NCBI GenBank assembly: GCA_009192285.1
Contig: WBVU01000012.1
Location: 682,001-746,000 of the forward strand
Direction: 5' to 3'
Source: Morchella semilibera
Taxonomy: Eukaryota; Ascomycota; Pezizomycetes; Pezizales; Morchellaceae
DNA: 64,000 nt
A model generated the notes under the pieces. It saw only the letters and a program-made list of their open reading frames with translations, had not been told where the DNA came from and made no database searches. Numbering within the stretch: position 1 is the stretch's first letter; the number at the start of each line of letters is the position of its first letter. Shown piece by piece: positions 50,001 to 63,519 of this stretch. The position numbers and the translations under genes were made by a program.

Positions 50001-53000
50001 GCTAATGTGGCCAGACCAAAATTGTCGCACAACGTCCGGTGGTGGACTCCAACCTCATACTATGTATCTCTGTCGTTTTATATTCATAGTTGCAATTGGA
50101 GATCTGTGGAAGAATTAGCTAAATTAAGGGGCTTCTGATATGTTTGTATGTATTTGTTTTTGGGTAAGGGTAGGGGAGAACTCGGGTAGTCAAAGTGAAT
50201 CTCGTACCTCCTATCAGCCAAGTACTTGTCATTGTGCCTAACTGGCCAATATAGAGCAAGATTTCCCCGTAGTATTTTATATTGAATAGCTATTGTGGCC
50301 TTTTGAGGTTTTATTGTGTTCTAAGTACGCCACAATAATGATGGTAAAGTTCAGGTGTAACATTAATGGTCGACCATGCTATACCATCACCATGGCCAGC
50401 GAAAGAAATCGGCCTCAGAGATATTGTAAGCTGGTTAAGGAAGGCCAACAGGATGAGGACAACACCTAAACTTTAATCTATGAAAGGAGTGTTTTTTTTT
50501 CCCCACTGCCTGCCTTACCTATTTCTTGTATTTGATCATCGCCCCCGGCCTGCCTTGCTCAGGATCCTCGGTACATGGCATCAAGGGGGATGGCACGGCT
50601 ACGAGATACCCAGGGGGTGCGCGTTTGCTTTTTTCGCGATCTATCCTCGCGTATCTATCTTATTTTACCAGCATTCTAGTTCTAATTGGCACGATTCACG
50701 AGTATAAGGCTTAGATCTCCTGATCGTGCAGGATGCCAGGGATCATGCCAGTTATCAAAGAAGAAGAAAAGAAGGGAGGGGCACATTAGATCGGCTGGTA
50801 GGTGATTGTTAACTGGTGGGCGCGAAGAAAGCGGACGGTCTCACAGCGAAGTGCGGACTTGTAGACGTGTTCATCCTGGTTTCCAAAGTGGCTAAGTTTT
50901 TCAAAGAAACCTGGTTTGATACTGCAGGTCCCTTGAGGTTCTGTAACAGTTTAGTAAAGTCCTGACCTGACCTTGACAAGGTTTCAGACTTGACTGGAAA
51001 GCAGGGAAATGAAATAATTCAGGTCCTGTGTCCCTAGGTCAACTTGGAATAGTGAATCATTGACATATAACCTACCTGCATCGTTGATCTTTGTCCCAGT
51101 CAGACAAAGATCCTTCAGGTCTACTAAAATCCCGAGATCTAGAACAAGCGGCCCCCGATATGAGACGATTCACTGATGCAAGGCCCGTCAACTTACCCAG
51201 TTTAGGGGGTGAGCGCATTTATCAAATCTAGTAGCCAAAATACCGCGCCCAGTAGATGTCTGATGATATCCGGTGTATCTCACAAAGCAGAGCACGGGGA
51301 CCATTGGTTTAAATTGCTGCCTTGAGACCCTGGAACAGCAAGTTTTTCCATACGCAATCCCGAGTTTCTAAGCCTACTTTAGTCAAGATAGGCGACTTTC
51401 AACGGCTTTTGGTAGGGGGGAGGGGTGTTGTTGTGGTTGGGAGGGATCTTGTCCAAGAAAAAAAAGGAAATACCTATACAGAAAAAAGGTCTCAGATCTC
51501 CATGTACATATACTTCCATCTCAGATCGAAGTAATTCGAGATCGATTCACATGTTTCACACACACACACACCGCAACAATGTTTAAGGTGCACTGATGCA
51601 CCCCACATGAGAGTTGTCTCCGGGATTCAGTAGTACGTGGCCGTTGAGCGATCAAGGGTTTTTTGTGATTCTGGGTTCCTGTTTTCCCTGGTCTCAGATT
51701 TTTGAGATCGAGGCAGGGTTAGGGTTGTAACAAGCTCAGGACCCTGATTTTGTAGATCAAATGACGTCAATAAGACCAGGCTGTGGGTAAGGCTGCTGAT
51801 GCTGGGATACCGTGTTGTTTGGATGAATATGAGACATGAAGGAGTAAAACTTTTGCGGTAGAGCTAAGAGCTCCCACCCTGTACGAAGCTGCGGTAAGAC
51901 AGGTCGAAATACATGTTAATAATAGTAGCTAGCAGTGCTGGAGCCGGAGCTGTAGTAAGACACAAAGATATCAGAAGAGGAAGGGAGAAGAAGAGAAGTT
52001 CGATATTGTTCCTCTCACTAGTCTCTAATTGGCTACACACTATTTCCTTTTGCCCTTTGCAGATAACCAGTTGGGCTAGTTCCCGCTTCTTTTGGTGGTA
52101 CGGAACCATCCCTCAGCCACTATGGCCAGATACATGTAGTCAACCTGAATGTTACCTACAGCATATGCACACATACACTCTCTATCTACATGCAGTACCA
52201 TCTGGTCTCAGGAACAACCGCCCTTAGACTCGGTGTCCAACAGTCATTTCATCCATCTTCCATAGATTTCTTTCACCTTCACCCAATGCATCCTTGCATC
52301 CTCCTGCAAGATTATGATTATGCTGCGCTAGGGAATGCGTTCCAATTATGGATGGCCCAGATATCAAACGGTCTGAATATCACTCGCTCCATGAAGCAAT
52401 CCGGGAAATCAATTCCTCTAAGGGTATTCCTATCCCTATTATTCATCACACAGTCAAGGAATTCTGTGGTAAATAGAGCAAAAGAAACTGACTGACTACA
52501 TGTAAGTAGTTATTTGGACTGGCCTTCTCGTCTCACGAATAACACGCCATACATATAGTACTAGCGCCACAGCTCACTTGGTTGACCGCACGAATAATCC
52601 CGCGCCGAGTTTGAGGAAGCATCCTGTCAGCAAGATTACCGAACCGATGCAGCTTGTGCATACAAAGCGGGCACGAATTATACCGTCTCATTCTTTCTCA
52701 TATGGGCAACTCATTATTAACCAACCAACCAAACTAAAAACCTTGCCTGTCCACCAGATACCAAACACATGGATCCCCCAATAAACATACAGGCCTTCGC
52801 CGGTTGCTGACTAGCTAGTCCAGTCATTCCACAACGCTCCATAACGAGCCACTCACCCTTCCTTGGACCGCGTCGTTATCCTGGGAAGAAAAATCGAGAA
52901 TTCCAACGTGGGCCACTCTATCTCCCTTACCCCTCTCGACCCCATGCATTACAAAGTTAGATACACCACTTAGAGGCTTTATTGCAAGAAAAGCCACATG

Positions 53001-55172
53001 CTAGTAGATAGCTCGGTGGTGCTTTCCTTAGATAGATGCTCATCTGGTTCCTTCTGTGACTGAGATTGTTTAAACGGTGCTTTGTCCCAAACCGATCAAA
53101 AGCACCCTATACAAGAAACGTATATACCCACTCTCCGTGCGCGCCGAGCGAACCGAACCGATCGTGCAAATCCTCAATCAATGAAAACCCATCCCTTCAT
53201 ATCACATCTCACACTTTTTTTTCAAACTGTACTACCACGCCTTCCTTTTCTTCATTTATTTGTTTTCTGTCATTAATTAAACATCCTACTATAGCTGCTG
53301 ACCGGGGAAATTGATCTCCTTGACTCCAGATACACATCCCCCTCGCGAATCGCATATCGTGCGTTGTCCCGCGGGACAATCAGTTGCCTACAGGGTGGCT
53401 AGTCTAATCTTATTACACCCTTACTAAGTTAACTATTTGCAACTATTACTACAGCAACAACCACAACCACAACCACAACTACCACTCTACCGCCCAGTCG
53501 GCTTTGTGCGCTTTCAGAACAGTCATTCGAACAGTCAGGTCGGCAGTAGGGCACAAAAAAAGAAAAGAGAGAAAAACCACAAGGCACATAAAACAAAACA
53601 AAATGTTCCGAACTAATAACTCCCCTGTAGGTATAGTTGTCATTAACGCAGCTTCCTCTATCAAAAAGCAAAACCTACATACAAAACGTCTTCTAGGCAG
53701 CGATGATAATAATCAATTCACTAACAATTGACCAAATTACCGGATGGTATCTGATGACCCTTTCTCTCCAGATTTCCCACCACTTCCCCCGGCAGATTTC
53801 CCACCGATTATACCTACATCTAGCCCTAACCCACACTCCAACATCAACATCACCTCACCTCACCTCATAACCCAACAAAAATAATATTTAATAAATAATA
53901 ACAGCATATCCAATTCCCCACTCTGCAAGTTTCGTTTCGCTTGACTTTCGCTCACTGCTGGTCCTCTCCTTTCCGTACCCGTAGCCAGCTAGCCTGGGCC
54001 TCCGCTAAGCTTTTTTTCCCTCCTATTCCCTCCCCTCCCCCACCCGCCAAGAAAAAGTCTGGCCCTTTCTCGCGTGGCAGCCCTTAGAAATGTGGTCTAG
54101 GCGACGGGCATCCCCCACTGCGGGTAGGTTACTATATTCGCCCTCCCACCCATCTCACTTTTTTCCCGGCGGAGGAGGAGGAGCAACTAACTAGTAACTA
54201 CATGTAACTACTGCTAACTACACTCGCCCACGGGGTCCCTCTGTAATGGCCGACAGGGATTTTCAAGCCAATAGTTGGCGGCGCCAAGCTCCATTATAGG
54301 ACACACCCACCATCGGACAGGATCCGTGAACGAGTGTACCTACTAATCATAGTGTCTGGATGGCGGATAGAGCAAAATTATTACAGCAGCAGTGAGCAAG
54401 TGTGGGAAATGAGATCCCCTGATTTACTTACTTAACCTGGGTGTGGGGTGGGAAAAAAAAAAAAAACTTGGTAAGATACTGGCGGCTCTCTGTGTCTCTT
54501 GCCTGAAACTTGTTTGACTTCTTAATACCCTAGTTTCCTATTTCCTAAAACCCAGAATAAAATGCGATATACATTTCGATATGTCTCAATGCCAAAAGAA
54601 GTTAAAAAAAAAAAAGAAGCTTTAAGTTACCTGTAGAAAAAAAGTTGTGACAAAAGAAAGGTCAAGAAGGCCCCAAAGAAGAAGTTGTGCATACAAAGAC
54701 CCAAAATCCCAGTTTTTTCCGTGGGTTAGATCAATTGAAGTGGGAGGTAAAAAAAAAAAAATGGAAGTAGATTCCTCGTTCGCCGACGAGTGGAATTTGA
54801 TGTGAAGATAAAAAAAAAAGGTCCGTACGAAAAAAAAAAGGTGAGATCCGTTTTAAGTAGCAGCGTTGATAAAACAAATCGCAGATGCGAAGAAACAATT
54901 GACGATAAAAAAGCAGGCTCAATCAAAACAGAGAACAAGAAGGTATAACACCGCTGCAAAAAATGAGAAGAAAAAAAAAAAATCATGATCATGAAGAACG
55001 CCCCAAGACCCCCATGAATGGAAAACAAAAAACGAGCCTGGCCTAGCCAGGGGTTTATTGGGTAGCATGGCACCACACACCGTCATCAAATGCAAAAAAG
55101 GAAAAGATGAACCATCGGCAATAAGAAAAAGTAAACCTAAAGGGAAAATGTGGCTGGTTTTTCTCACTTTCG
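47075..55172. other. 8-kb intergenic region, no supported gene
   Basis: It includes the promoter of the glutamate-cysteine ligase gene on its left and the 3' flank of the GATA-factor gene on its right. No frame shows a known domain. TACATGTA occurs at about 52133, 52498 and 54200. The last 600 bp are purine-rich on the plus strand, with many A runs, and are likely the 3' UTR of the GATA gene. Confidence 0.6.
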
Positions 55173-56923
55173 CTATGGCAGGGGCGAATTTGGTGCGTTC
55201 CTTCCCGCTATTTGTCCGCTTCCGTTCGTGTTCATGTTGGATTTGCTCAACTTCCTGGTGAGCTTAGCGTAATCTGTTTCAATTTTTCAAATCAGTATAC
55301 TTGTTCTCCTATTCACCCCTAAACTTTCCAAGAGTGCATGTGACATACGTAGTCCGCAAGCGTTACAGAGCGTTCTTGCACCATCAGGTCCTCTTCTCCA
55401 CTCAGGTGTCTCGGCCCGGTGGCAGCTATGACAGCGCCCAGGTGGTGCAGCCCGCTGTTTCAAGTCAGCGGGGATGAAAACTAGGAAAACCCTTTTGGGC
55501 ACACAAGAGCACTCACGCCTCTCCGGATTTTCTTGGCATCGGGTTGTGCCGATCCGTTTGACCTGGTATCATCCGCATACCCATGATTGTCATCGCCCCC
55601 ATACTCCGACGAATGGCTAGTGTTCACCCTCTGTGCATTCTGCTCCGCATATTCCTTCGCACATAATTCCTGAAACACCTGTTGGCAGCTTCTCAAAGCC
55701 TCCGTGTTCCGATTCGAGCAATCAACCGCCTCCGCCAATTCCCTTAAGCAATGGTCCAAAAGGTTGGGTTGTAGGTTTTTGGCGACATCTTGGCAACTTT
55801 GTACGATGTAGTAGATTCTCGATGAGTTATCTTTTGTCTGTAAAAAAAAAAAAAAAAAAAGCAAAGAATGTTAGAGTTTCATGTTACTCCTAATATAGTC
55901 GTTGTCCTTGCTTACCAAATCAAAGTCCCTTCGTAACGTCGAGATAGAAAGCGCCCTCTCTATTGTAGATCCGTAATTCCTCTTTATCCCTACCCCTGAA
56001 CCAGGTGACGATTGAGGTGGATCATGCGGTGGATATCCATCCCGCGGGTATGAGTACGACGAAGATGAATGTGGTTGTTGCGAATGTGGCTGATATGTTG
56101 ACTGCGACGGTGGAGCACTCGAATGCTGCGGGAACGGATACTGTTGTGATGAACTACTACCACTACTATACGAAGGTGTCGGCGGATATTGTGGTGATGC
56201 TATATGATGTGGTGGCGGCGGAGGATACGAATGTGATGGCTGAAACGGAGGAGGATGCCCATTTACCGGTGGGTACGGGTCGCTTGATTGAACTCTTGGA
56301 ATCACAGGTGGTGGAGGCGCAGCTGCGTAAGGGTTAGGTGGTAAAGTCCTTGAATGCTCTTGGCTGTTTCGTCTATTATATGATTCGTGGCTGTGTAGAG
56401 GGCCAGGACCTGCTGAGCTCTGCGGCGCCGGTGGAGGAGGAGGCAAAGGCGGTGGATGTGAGTAAGTTGAACCCGACAGTGGCAGTGCCTGCACACTCGG
56501 CAGTGTCTCTGGTTGACTTCTCGGCATCGAGTCGGGATGTGAAGCTGAAGGCCCCGAGAATGAGCCCTGTCCTAAAGGCGGTGTCTGCATTGGCGACGGT
56601 GCTGGAAATGTCCTGTCATCCTTATTGTACAGGGCCTCCGACAGCGACGGCAGCGACTGCCTCCCCTCCGCCATCGGTGGAAGGGTCTGCCTACAATCCT
56701 CATTCCTCGATGTCTTTCGCGAGTCTGGTGGTGTGTTGTAGCCGCTGGTTGCGTGTGATGATGATTGTGGTGGTGGGAAAGATAGTGGCGGCGTTGGGCC
56801 GAATGTTGTTGTTGGACTGATGGGCGAGGCTGTCGATATACTATTGCGATTATTTATCGACGGATGTCGCTGGTGGTATTGGGCACCCTCCCTCAATACC
56901 CCCTCGAAACCCATGTAAGCCAT
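55173..56923 (-). CDS. nsdD: NsdD/SUB-1-like GATA transcription factor (sexual development), 511 aa
   Basis: Four exons: 56923-55916, 55837-55517, 55454-55349 and 55273-55173. Introns are 78, 62 and 75 nt with GTAAG, GTGAGT and GTATGT donors and CAG acceptors. The spliced protein is 511 aa. Residues 1-336 (exon 1) are Pro/Ser/Tyr/His-rich and disordered, with runs of proline. Exon 2 holds a helical region with [19 protein letters not shown]. The C-terminal GATA finger is type IVb (C451, C454, then 18 residues, C473, C476) inside [20 protein letters not shown], followed by HYAKLTRKL across the last junction. The pre-finger RAAPPGR and post-finger HYAKLTRK are characteristic of NsdD/SUB-1 rather than of WC-1, WC-2 or AreA. 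NsdD promotes fruiting-body formation and represses asexual sporulation in Aspergillus; SUB-1 acts in light-regulated development in Neurospora. The role here is inferred from those homologues. Confidence 0.88.
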
Positions 56924-58460
56924 CGATGGCAGAGTATCACTAAAAGACCAAGGTTAGACACAGGCCTGTTTGGTATTTAAAGGTATCCTTGCGTCTTTTG
57001 TAGTTTAAGTCCTCGAAAAAGCGTATCCATTACGTCGTCTCTACCTAATGAGGAGTAAAGAGGTAAAGCATAGAGAGGTATTATGAATATAGAGAGGAGT
57101 GAAAGGCGGAGTGGACTTGGGGAGTTGAGGAGGGATGGGGAGGTAGTAAGGTAGGAAGGGGAAGAAAGGGAGGAAGAGAGAGAGAGAGGAAGAGAGAGAG
57201 AGGAGTATTTTGGCAACTATGTGTGGCTCTTTACGTACCTCTGCCTTCTATTTTCCGATGACTCCATGCCTGTGGCGGGAGACAAAGGAGGTGATAACGG
57301 GTTCACGGGGGGAAGAATGTTGAAGGCTTATCTCGAGATGGAGGTAACTTTCTTGAATAAGGCGGGAGGCGAGCCGCCGGTAGCTGAGACTAGTCTGTTA
57401 CTGGAGCTAAGAGGGCTGGATCGTGGGGAATCGAGGTAGTGTATGGTCGTTGCGGTGGACAACGAACGAACGACGAACAGCGAACAGCGACAATGACAAC
57501 CGACGACGACAACAACGACAAAAGGCTAACTACAATAGTTCAGCCTTAAGGTTTACCGCGTATATCGTTTAAAACTGGCGAATTGACGCAATCTGTGTAG
57601 AAGTTTTAAATCTTAGTATTGTCTATGGTCCCTGAGGATAGTGAAACTTTATCAGTCGCAAAGTCTCCCAGGGCTAATTACCAACGCAGCAATGAGCCAG
57701 TTAGTGTTGACAAATGTAGCCGTGGGTCTCCGAAGTTAAAAGTAGGTAGGTACCGGGTTCCGGTAAGTGATGTGAATCGAACTATTATAACTAATAGCAA
57801 CGAGGACTGCAACGACGTCGTTGATAATAATAATAATAATGACAACAAAAATAACAACAATAACAAAAACACAACCCTGATGTGTTCTATTATCTTGGTT
57901 CCTGACTGATTGTAAAGAAGGCCAGGCGTGACGACGTTGTGGGATAGGTGGGTGTTATGTAGTTGATCGAATGTGGGAGTAACAAACGAATGTCTGCGAC
58001 GACAGATGGGGGACCCTGGGGATAAGTAGGTATTATGTTATGCGAACAGGTGGCGGAAGCTAGCTCTTCTGTTGCTTCTATCTATGTCTGGTAAGGGACT
58101 TTGTGAGCATATGAAGCTTTTTGCGGGGGGGGGGGTGGTAGTGGAGGTGGTGGCAGTAATAAAGTTAGGGTGTGGTGTGTGTGTATGTGGTGGTGGGTTG
58201 AGCCTAGCGAGACTAGAGATCGATCCAACGATCTAACAGCGGCACCGGGGAGGCTTCTGTCTGGATGTGATATAAAGATGGGGGTGGTTGTGGTGGTTGT
58301 GAAGTGAGGAATATTATGTAGACTTACTTTTACACTCACTCAGGAAAAATCAATGAGCAGGAGAAGCGCGGCAGTATGTAAGAAGAGGCAAGCGAGGAAT
58401 GGTCGGACCAACAGATGAAGGGAGACACCCGGGACGGCAGAAGAAGTAATTGACGGATTT

Positions 58461-58504
58461 GGGGGGGGGGGTTGTTCTTGATCTGGGGGGGGGGGGGGGG
58501 GGGG
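58461..58504. repeat. two poly-G tracts (11 and about 20 G)
   Basis: Runs at 58461-58471 and 58485-58504 are separated by 13 bases. On the minus strand they are poly-C. Such tracts can form four-stranded structures and are often mis-sized in assemblies. Confidence 0.9.
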
Positions 58505-58603
58505 TGGTGGTGGAGAGAAAAGAATAGATAGAGGTAAAAAGTGTGAGCGCAAGAAGTAGTAATGTATGTATGTAGGTGAGTACTGAACTGACTAGATGGG
58601 AAA

Positions 58604-58638
58604 GTACGGTAAGTACGGTAGGTACGGTAGGTACGGTA
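58604..58638. repeat. 9-bp tandem repeat GTACGGTAG, about four copies
   Basis: The unit starts at 58604, 58613, 58622 and 58631. The first copy ends AA instead of AG. Confidence 0.85.
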
Positions 58639-58674
58639 CAGTGAGTGAGTATTTGTGGATGTGGGTGGGTGGTG

Positions 58675-58713
<39 letters not shown>
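58675..58713. repeat. TGTC tetranucleotide microsatellite
   Basis: About nine perfect TGTC/TCTG units in non-coding DNA. Confidence 0.95.
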
Positions 58714-60437
58714 AGTGTATGTACGCACGAAATGTGTGTATGTACGAATATGTATGGGTATGGATGGTATGGGGGGTGGGAGTGGAGTGTGGGATGGATG
58801 TATGTGTGAATGAAGCAGCAACAGCAGCAGCGGCAGCAGGAAGCAGATTGAGTGAGTGAGAGAAGATGTGATGGCTAGTCAGAATAGAACAGCGAACAAT
58901 GGGAGGACGCGGACGGGGGCGGGCTGGGATTATTAGATCGAGATGATGATGACAGCGACTTTCTTTTCTTGGGGTCCAAGTTCTGCTTTAAGGTGGTGGA
59001 TGGGTGGTGGATGGATGTGGATGTGGATGGGTGGATAAGTAAAGTATTGAAATGATGGTCACTGGCGTATGTATGTAATGTACGGTACACAGCTTCTTCT
59101 TTCTGTCTTTCCTTTCCCTTCAGATGAGGCAAAGAAATAAAAGAAATGAGAAAGAAAAAAGAAAAAGGAAAGAAAAAAAAAGGAAAGAAAACCAAAAAAA
59201 AAAAAATAGACAGTGAGGACCCGCCTGAGAAACTACTACGAAACCAGGCAATAAATATAGAAACCCACCCGGGAGTAGAGGAGCTGCTTCTCAAACCCCC
59301 CCCCCCCCCCCCAAAGCAAGATCTGCGTAAAAACGGGGGAAGCAAATAGAAGTGCTGATGGAGATATAGCTATGACTAGCTAGCCAGTTAATTATGCAGG
59401 GTGTTTCGCGAGGAACCGAGATATGAAGTGAAGGGGGAAATCGAGAATTAAATCTCAGGGCGTAAGATATGATGATGTATGTAAGAGACAAAAGATACAT
59501 GTATATGTTGCACGCGCAGAGATAGAAAATGGAGATACTGGTAAAAATCGAAAGATAGGAGGAAGAGAATAAGAGATCTATCCTTTTCTCCCCCTTACTC
59601 AACTCTTTCTAACTGCTCCAATTGCTGCTATACTGCCACCCTCATAAACACAAGCTTGACTTGAGAGCCGTAGCCACAGTCGCCACACGATATAAGCAAG
59701 GTCAAATGGACAAGTCAGAACGGCAAACTGATAGTAATCCAATAACCCCAACTCCAGATACATCTTAGCAGCTACATAGCTACATGTAGTCATGTAGAAG
59801 TAGTATAGTAGCAGCAGAAGCAGCAGCCAGCTGGGTATGTGCTTCCCTTTGACATCTGGGGAGAAACGGCCAAAGGTTTAAAACAGAACATGGCATCTAT
59901 CCAATCAACCCGATGGAACTGATGATGATTATGATGTCCAGTTACAATGTCGGCCTTACCCTCTTCCATTTCCCTTCCTTCACTTCTTCCTACATACATA
60001 CCTAATTCTACTGGCAGGAACCTCCTCCGCTTCTACAAATGTATGTACCTAGGCTACGGTACCTACATGTACATACCTCCCCCCCCCCCCCCCGTAACCC
60101 AGGCGCCAAAGCAGAAACCGTTCAAGGCAACAGGGTATACCAGGGCCGGGGATCAAACGGGCCTACATCGACGATTTGACTCTCCCCTCCTTTCCCCCTT
60201 CACACCCCTACAAACTACTACTACTCTAATTCCTGTTTAAACAGTGCGTCGATCTCTCACACGCGCAAGAATGAAAAAATTCCTGTAGTTGATAAACCCG
60301 CCGCCGGCGGAGATCATGAGGTCTAGTTTGGTATGGGAGATGGAGAGGGGGGGGGGGCGTCTATTACTATTACTATTACATTGCTGTTTTATATCGCTCT
60401 GCTACTCCGACGGACTTCTACTCTCCTACCTACCATT

Positions 60438-60463
60438 CCACCACCACCACCACCACCACCACC
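60438..60463. repeat. CCA trinucleotide microsatellite
   Basis: About eight tandem CCA units in non-coding DNA. Confidence 0.9.
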
Positions 60464-63400
60464 TTCACTTCCTCCTCAAGGCGGCTAGGATGGGGATATC
60501 AATTGGATTGGTGGACCTCCTTCTCCTCACAAAAAAGAAGCAAAGCAAAAAAATACACCCCAGTACCATCATAAAAAGAAAAGAAAACTAAGGAAAAAGA
60601 ACAAGAGGGGGAAAAGAACCCACCATACAGTCCAGTTCATGCTCGCGCCGAAGTGAACGAACAATTCATTAAATTATGACCCTTCCCTCCGTCCTTCCCT
60701 CATTCCTTGACCGGCTTCAGCGGCTCTTTCGTAAATATACTTTATCTAAGCAATTAGTCCTCTTCGGCGGCGGCCACAAGAGAAGTGCGGAGAGACTCGT
60801 TAAGGTGACCTTGGGTATTGGGCCTGGGGGGGGGTTAACCCAGCCTGGTCTAGTACTCCCACAAAAAAGGCGTTACATTACACTAAACACGCTAGTGCCC
60901 CTACCCTACCCTCCACCACTCCACGCGCAACCGTGATCGATTTCATCGACAAGCGGTTTCGACCCGCCGGGAATGGACCAAAAGTAGATGCGTTGACGCA
61001 TCTGCAGCTCACCACCACCACCCAACCCATGGGTCCAGGTCCAATCCGTTCAGCTGGGTTCTGTCACTGTTATGTGTATTCCCGAGGGCGTGTGATCTCC
61101 TGTGACCTATGAGACTTTTTTGCTTTTTGGTCAAAGGGGAAGAAACTGGTGATGGACCTTTCCCAAGATCTCGTGTCTCTTCGCTTGATCAAAAAAGCTC
61201 GCAAATCGTCTTTTCGGATTCACCCGGCGCCCCCTCCCCCCTTCCCCCCATCGCTCCCTCTCCTTGGCATATACTAGAAATGGTCTGTTGGACCAATTGG
61301 AGATCGACTGGAACGAGCCAGATGATATTTCATGATCCTGCAAGAAAAAAAAGAAAGAATGAGTGAAAAAAGAAAAAAAGAGAAAAGAAAAAGAAAAACA
61401 GAATCAATCAAGACCCGGTAACCTGCCTCCCTCACTTCCTCTACTCTACCGGTGCTGCAACTAAACTATACTGCATGGGTTCATTGATTCATGAGTAAGA
61501 AGAGGGTGAGTTGGTACAGTAAGTAACGTTAGAACGAAAAGAGATTGAAATGAAAGGGGCACTCAAAATACGAGCAGCACACATGAATTGACAGTTCCTG
61601 TACGTCCCGTCTAACCAGTATGTACGTATGTACATAGAGTCCCAGCTATCTGGCATACTCCGCGCGCAACACAGACCAGCTGGGTCGTAAGGCATAAACT
61701 TCTCTCCCATCAGGTGGAGGCGGCTGTGGGGAGCGCGGGAAGAGGAAAAAAAAAAACGTTTTTTCATTTATCCAAGGCTTTCCTTGCTAGGCTATCTCTA
61801 TCTCGTCCACGCCTAATAACTATTTTCTTACGGGGAGAGCCGAATATATGGCCCATACCTAGATCCATGATCCATCCGGCCCCGAAAACAGCGAAAGAAA
61901 AAGAGAAAGGGAAGAAAAGAGAGACCCAGATCTGGAATTTCTCATCCATCTAATCGAAGCTTCTCTCACATCAGCCAGCCACGCGAAAACCCAGGAAATT
62001 GGTCAGTCAGTAGGCCTAGAAGCGCGGAAAAAGCAAAAAGGGGTGAAAACATCAGAAACAGAATAGGCCAGCTCAACGCTTAAAAAGGGAAACAGAAGCA
62101 AAAAAGAAGCAGTAATTTTCTCTGAGGCTGACTGGCTGGCTGGTATGTCCGTCAATCTCAATCTTCCTCACGCATTCCCCCATTCCTTATGTGGGCGATT
62201 TTCGTGCACTTCCTTACTCATTTAATACACATGCCCTTCTTTGGGAGAGTCTATTAGATAATGGACCAAAAAAGTGGTATGGTGCAACCCGATCTTCAAG
62301 GTGACAGCCTTTCAAATTGATATAACTCCCCAACCACAAAAGATATTACGATTACATTAGATACGGGAGTAGATATGTTGGTGAAGATGCTCCGTATCTA
62401 GTTAATAGATATTCTAATTGTGGTGTTGTTATCCAGTCCAAATTGCCCGTTTTGTATGCAGAATATACAATGAATGGTAATATTATACCATTTATACCCC
62501 CCCCTCCTCAACCCCAAACGTCCCATCACACTGAGCATAGCGAAGCGGCTACAAAATAACCTTCTCATTGGCCGAAAAGTCTCTTTTTAGCCAAGATTGC
62601 CCCACTCCAAAAGAGGGATATGCCACCTTTTAGAGCTGGACGCGCCATGCCTAGGTAGTTGGAGACGAGAGATCCAAGAGATCTCCTCTCTCTCTAGCTG
62701 TCTGTGATCTCCGCGCACGCGCTCCAACCTCCTTTCGAGTATCATAAAAAGAAAATAAAGGGCGACTTTTCTACATTTTCCTTTACTTCTTTTTTTTTTT
62801 TTTTTTTTTGCTTCTTCTCTCGCTGGGCTGTTGGCGACGATCTCCCATCGTCGAACGCCATACGGCCCCCCCGAATCCAATGATAGGGGGGCGCGCGTGC
62901 GTGCAGGGGTGATACTACTGATAGAGAGAGAGAGAGAGGAGAATGTGGAAGTGTTTTTTTTTTCTTTCCCTCTCACTCTCTTTTAATTTTTCCAGCGGAC
63001 GATGTTACACATTACATGTAACCCTCCACAATAACGCCTTCTAAGCGGCCTGGTAGGGGAATATCGCTCAAGGGCTTCTGGGGTTTTTTTCTTTTTTTCT
63101 TCTTCCCAGATCTGTGCAAGAAAAATTTCACCATGACGGATTTACACATCTGTCACGTCAAAGTCAGCTCACAAGGCAATTGCAAGGTGTGCGGTTTTGG
63201 GGTTTTGCGGTTGCGGAACATCCCATCGCGCGAGCTCTCGCGCGGCCCCACACCCCCGGGTCAAGTTGCCAACCACACACCCATCCCGATCACCCTCCAG
63301 ATCCGAGATTTCAGATAACCGGCAGACAAGTCCCCCGGGGGAGGATGTGCCGGGGTATGGCATGAAGAAACATGTACTAGTAGGGGTTTAAAGAGATGAT

Positions 63401-63472
63401 TGACATGATAGAGGTCTGTCCGCTACAGACAACAGTTACCAGCTGCTGGTTTCAGTAAGTTGATTGTGATTA

Positions 63473-63481
63473 TGATGATGG

Positions 63482-63517
<36 letters not shown>
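63473..63517. repeat. GAT trinucleotide microsatellite
   Basis: About 14 GAT units with one interruption (GTG), in non-coding DNA. Confidence 0.95.

Positions 63518-63519
<2 letters not shown>

Noticed and set aside
54726-55167. Phe-rich minus-strand frames next to the GATA gene
   Set aside because: They arise from A/T runs in the probable 3' UTR of the GATA-factor gene.
55173-56923. Identification as a WC-1/WC-2 blue-light GATA factor
   Set aside because: No PAS domain is visible, and the finger context RAAPPGR...HYAKLTRK is of NsdD/SUB-1 type.
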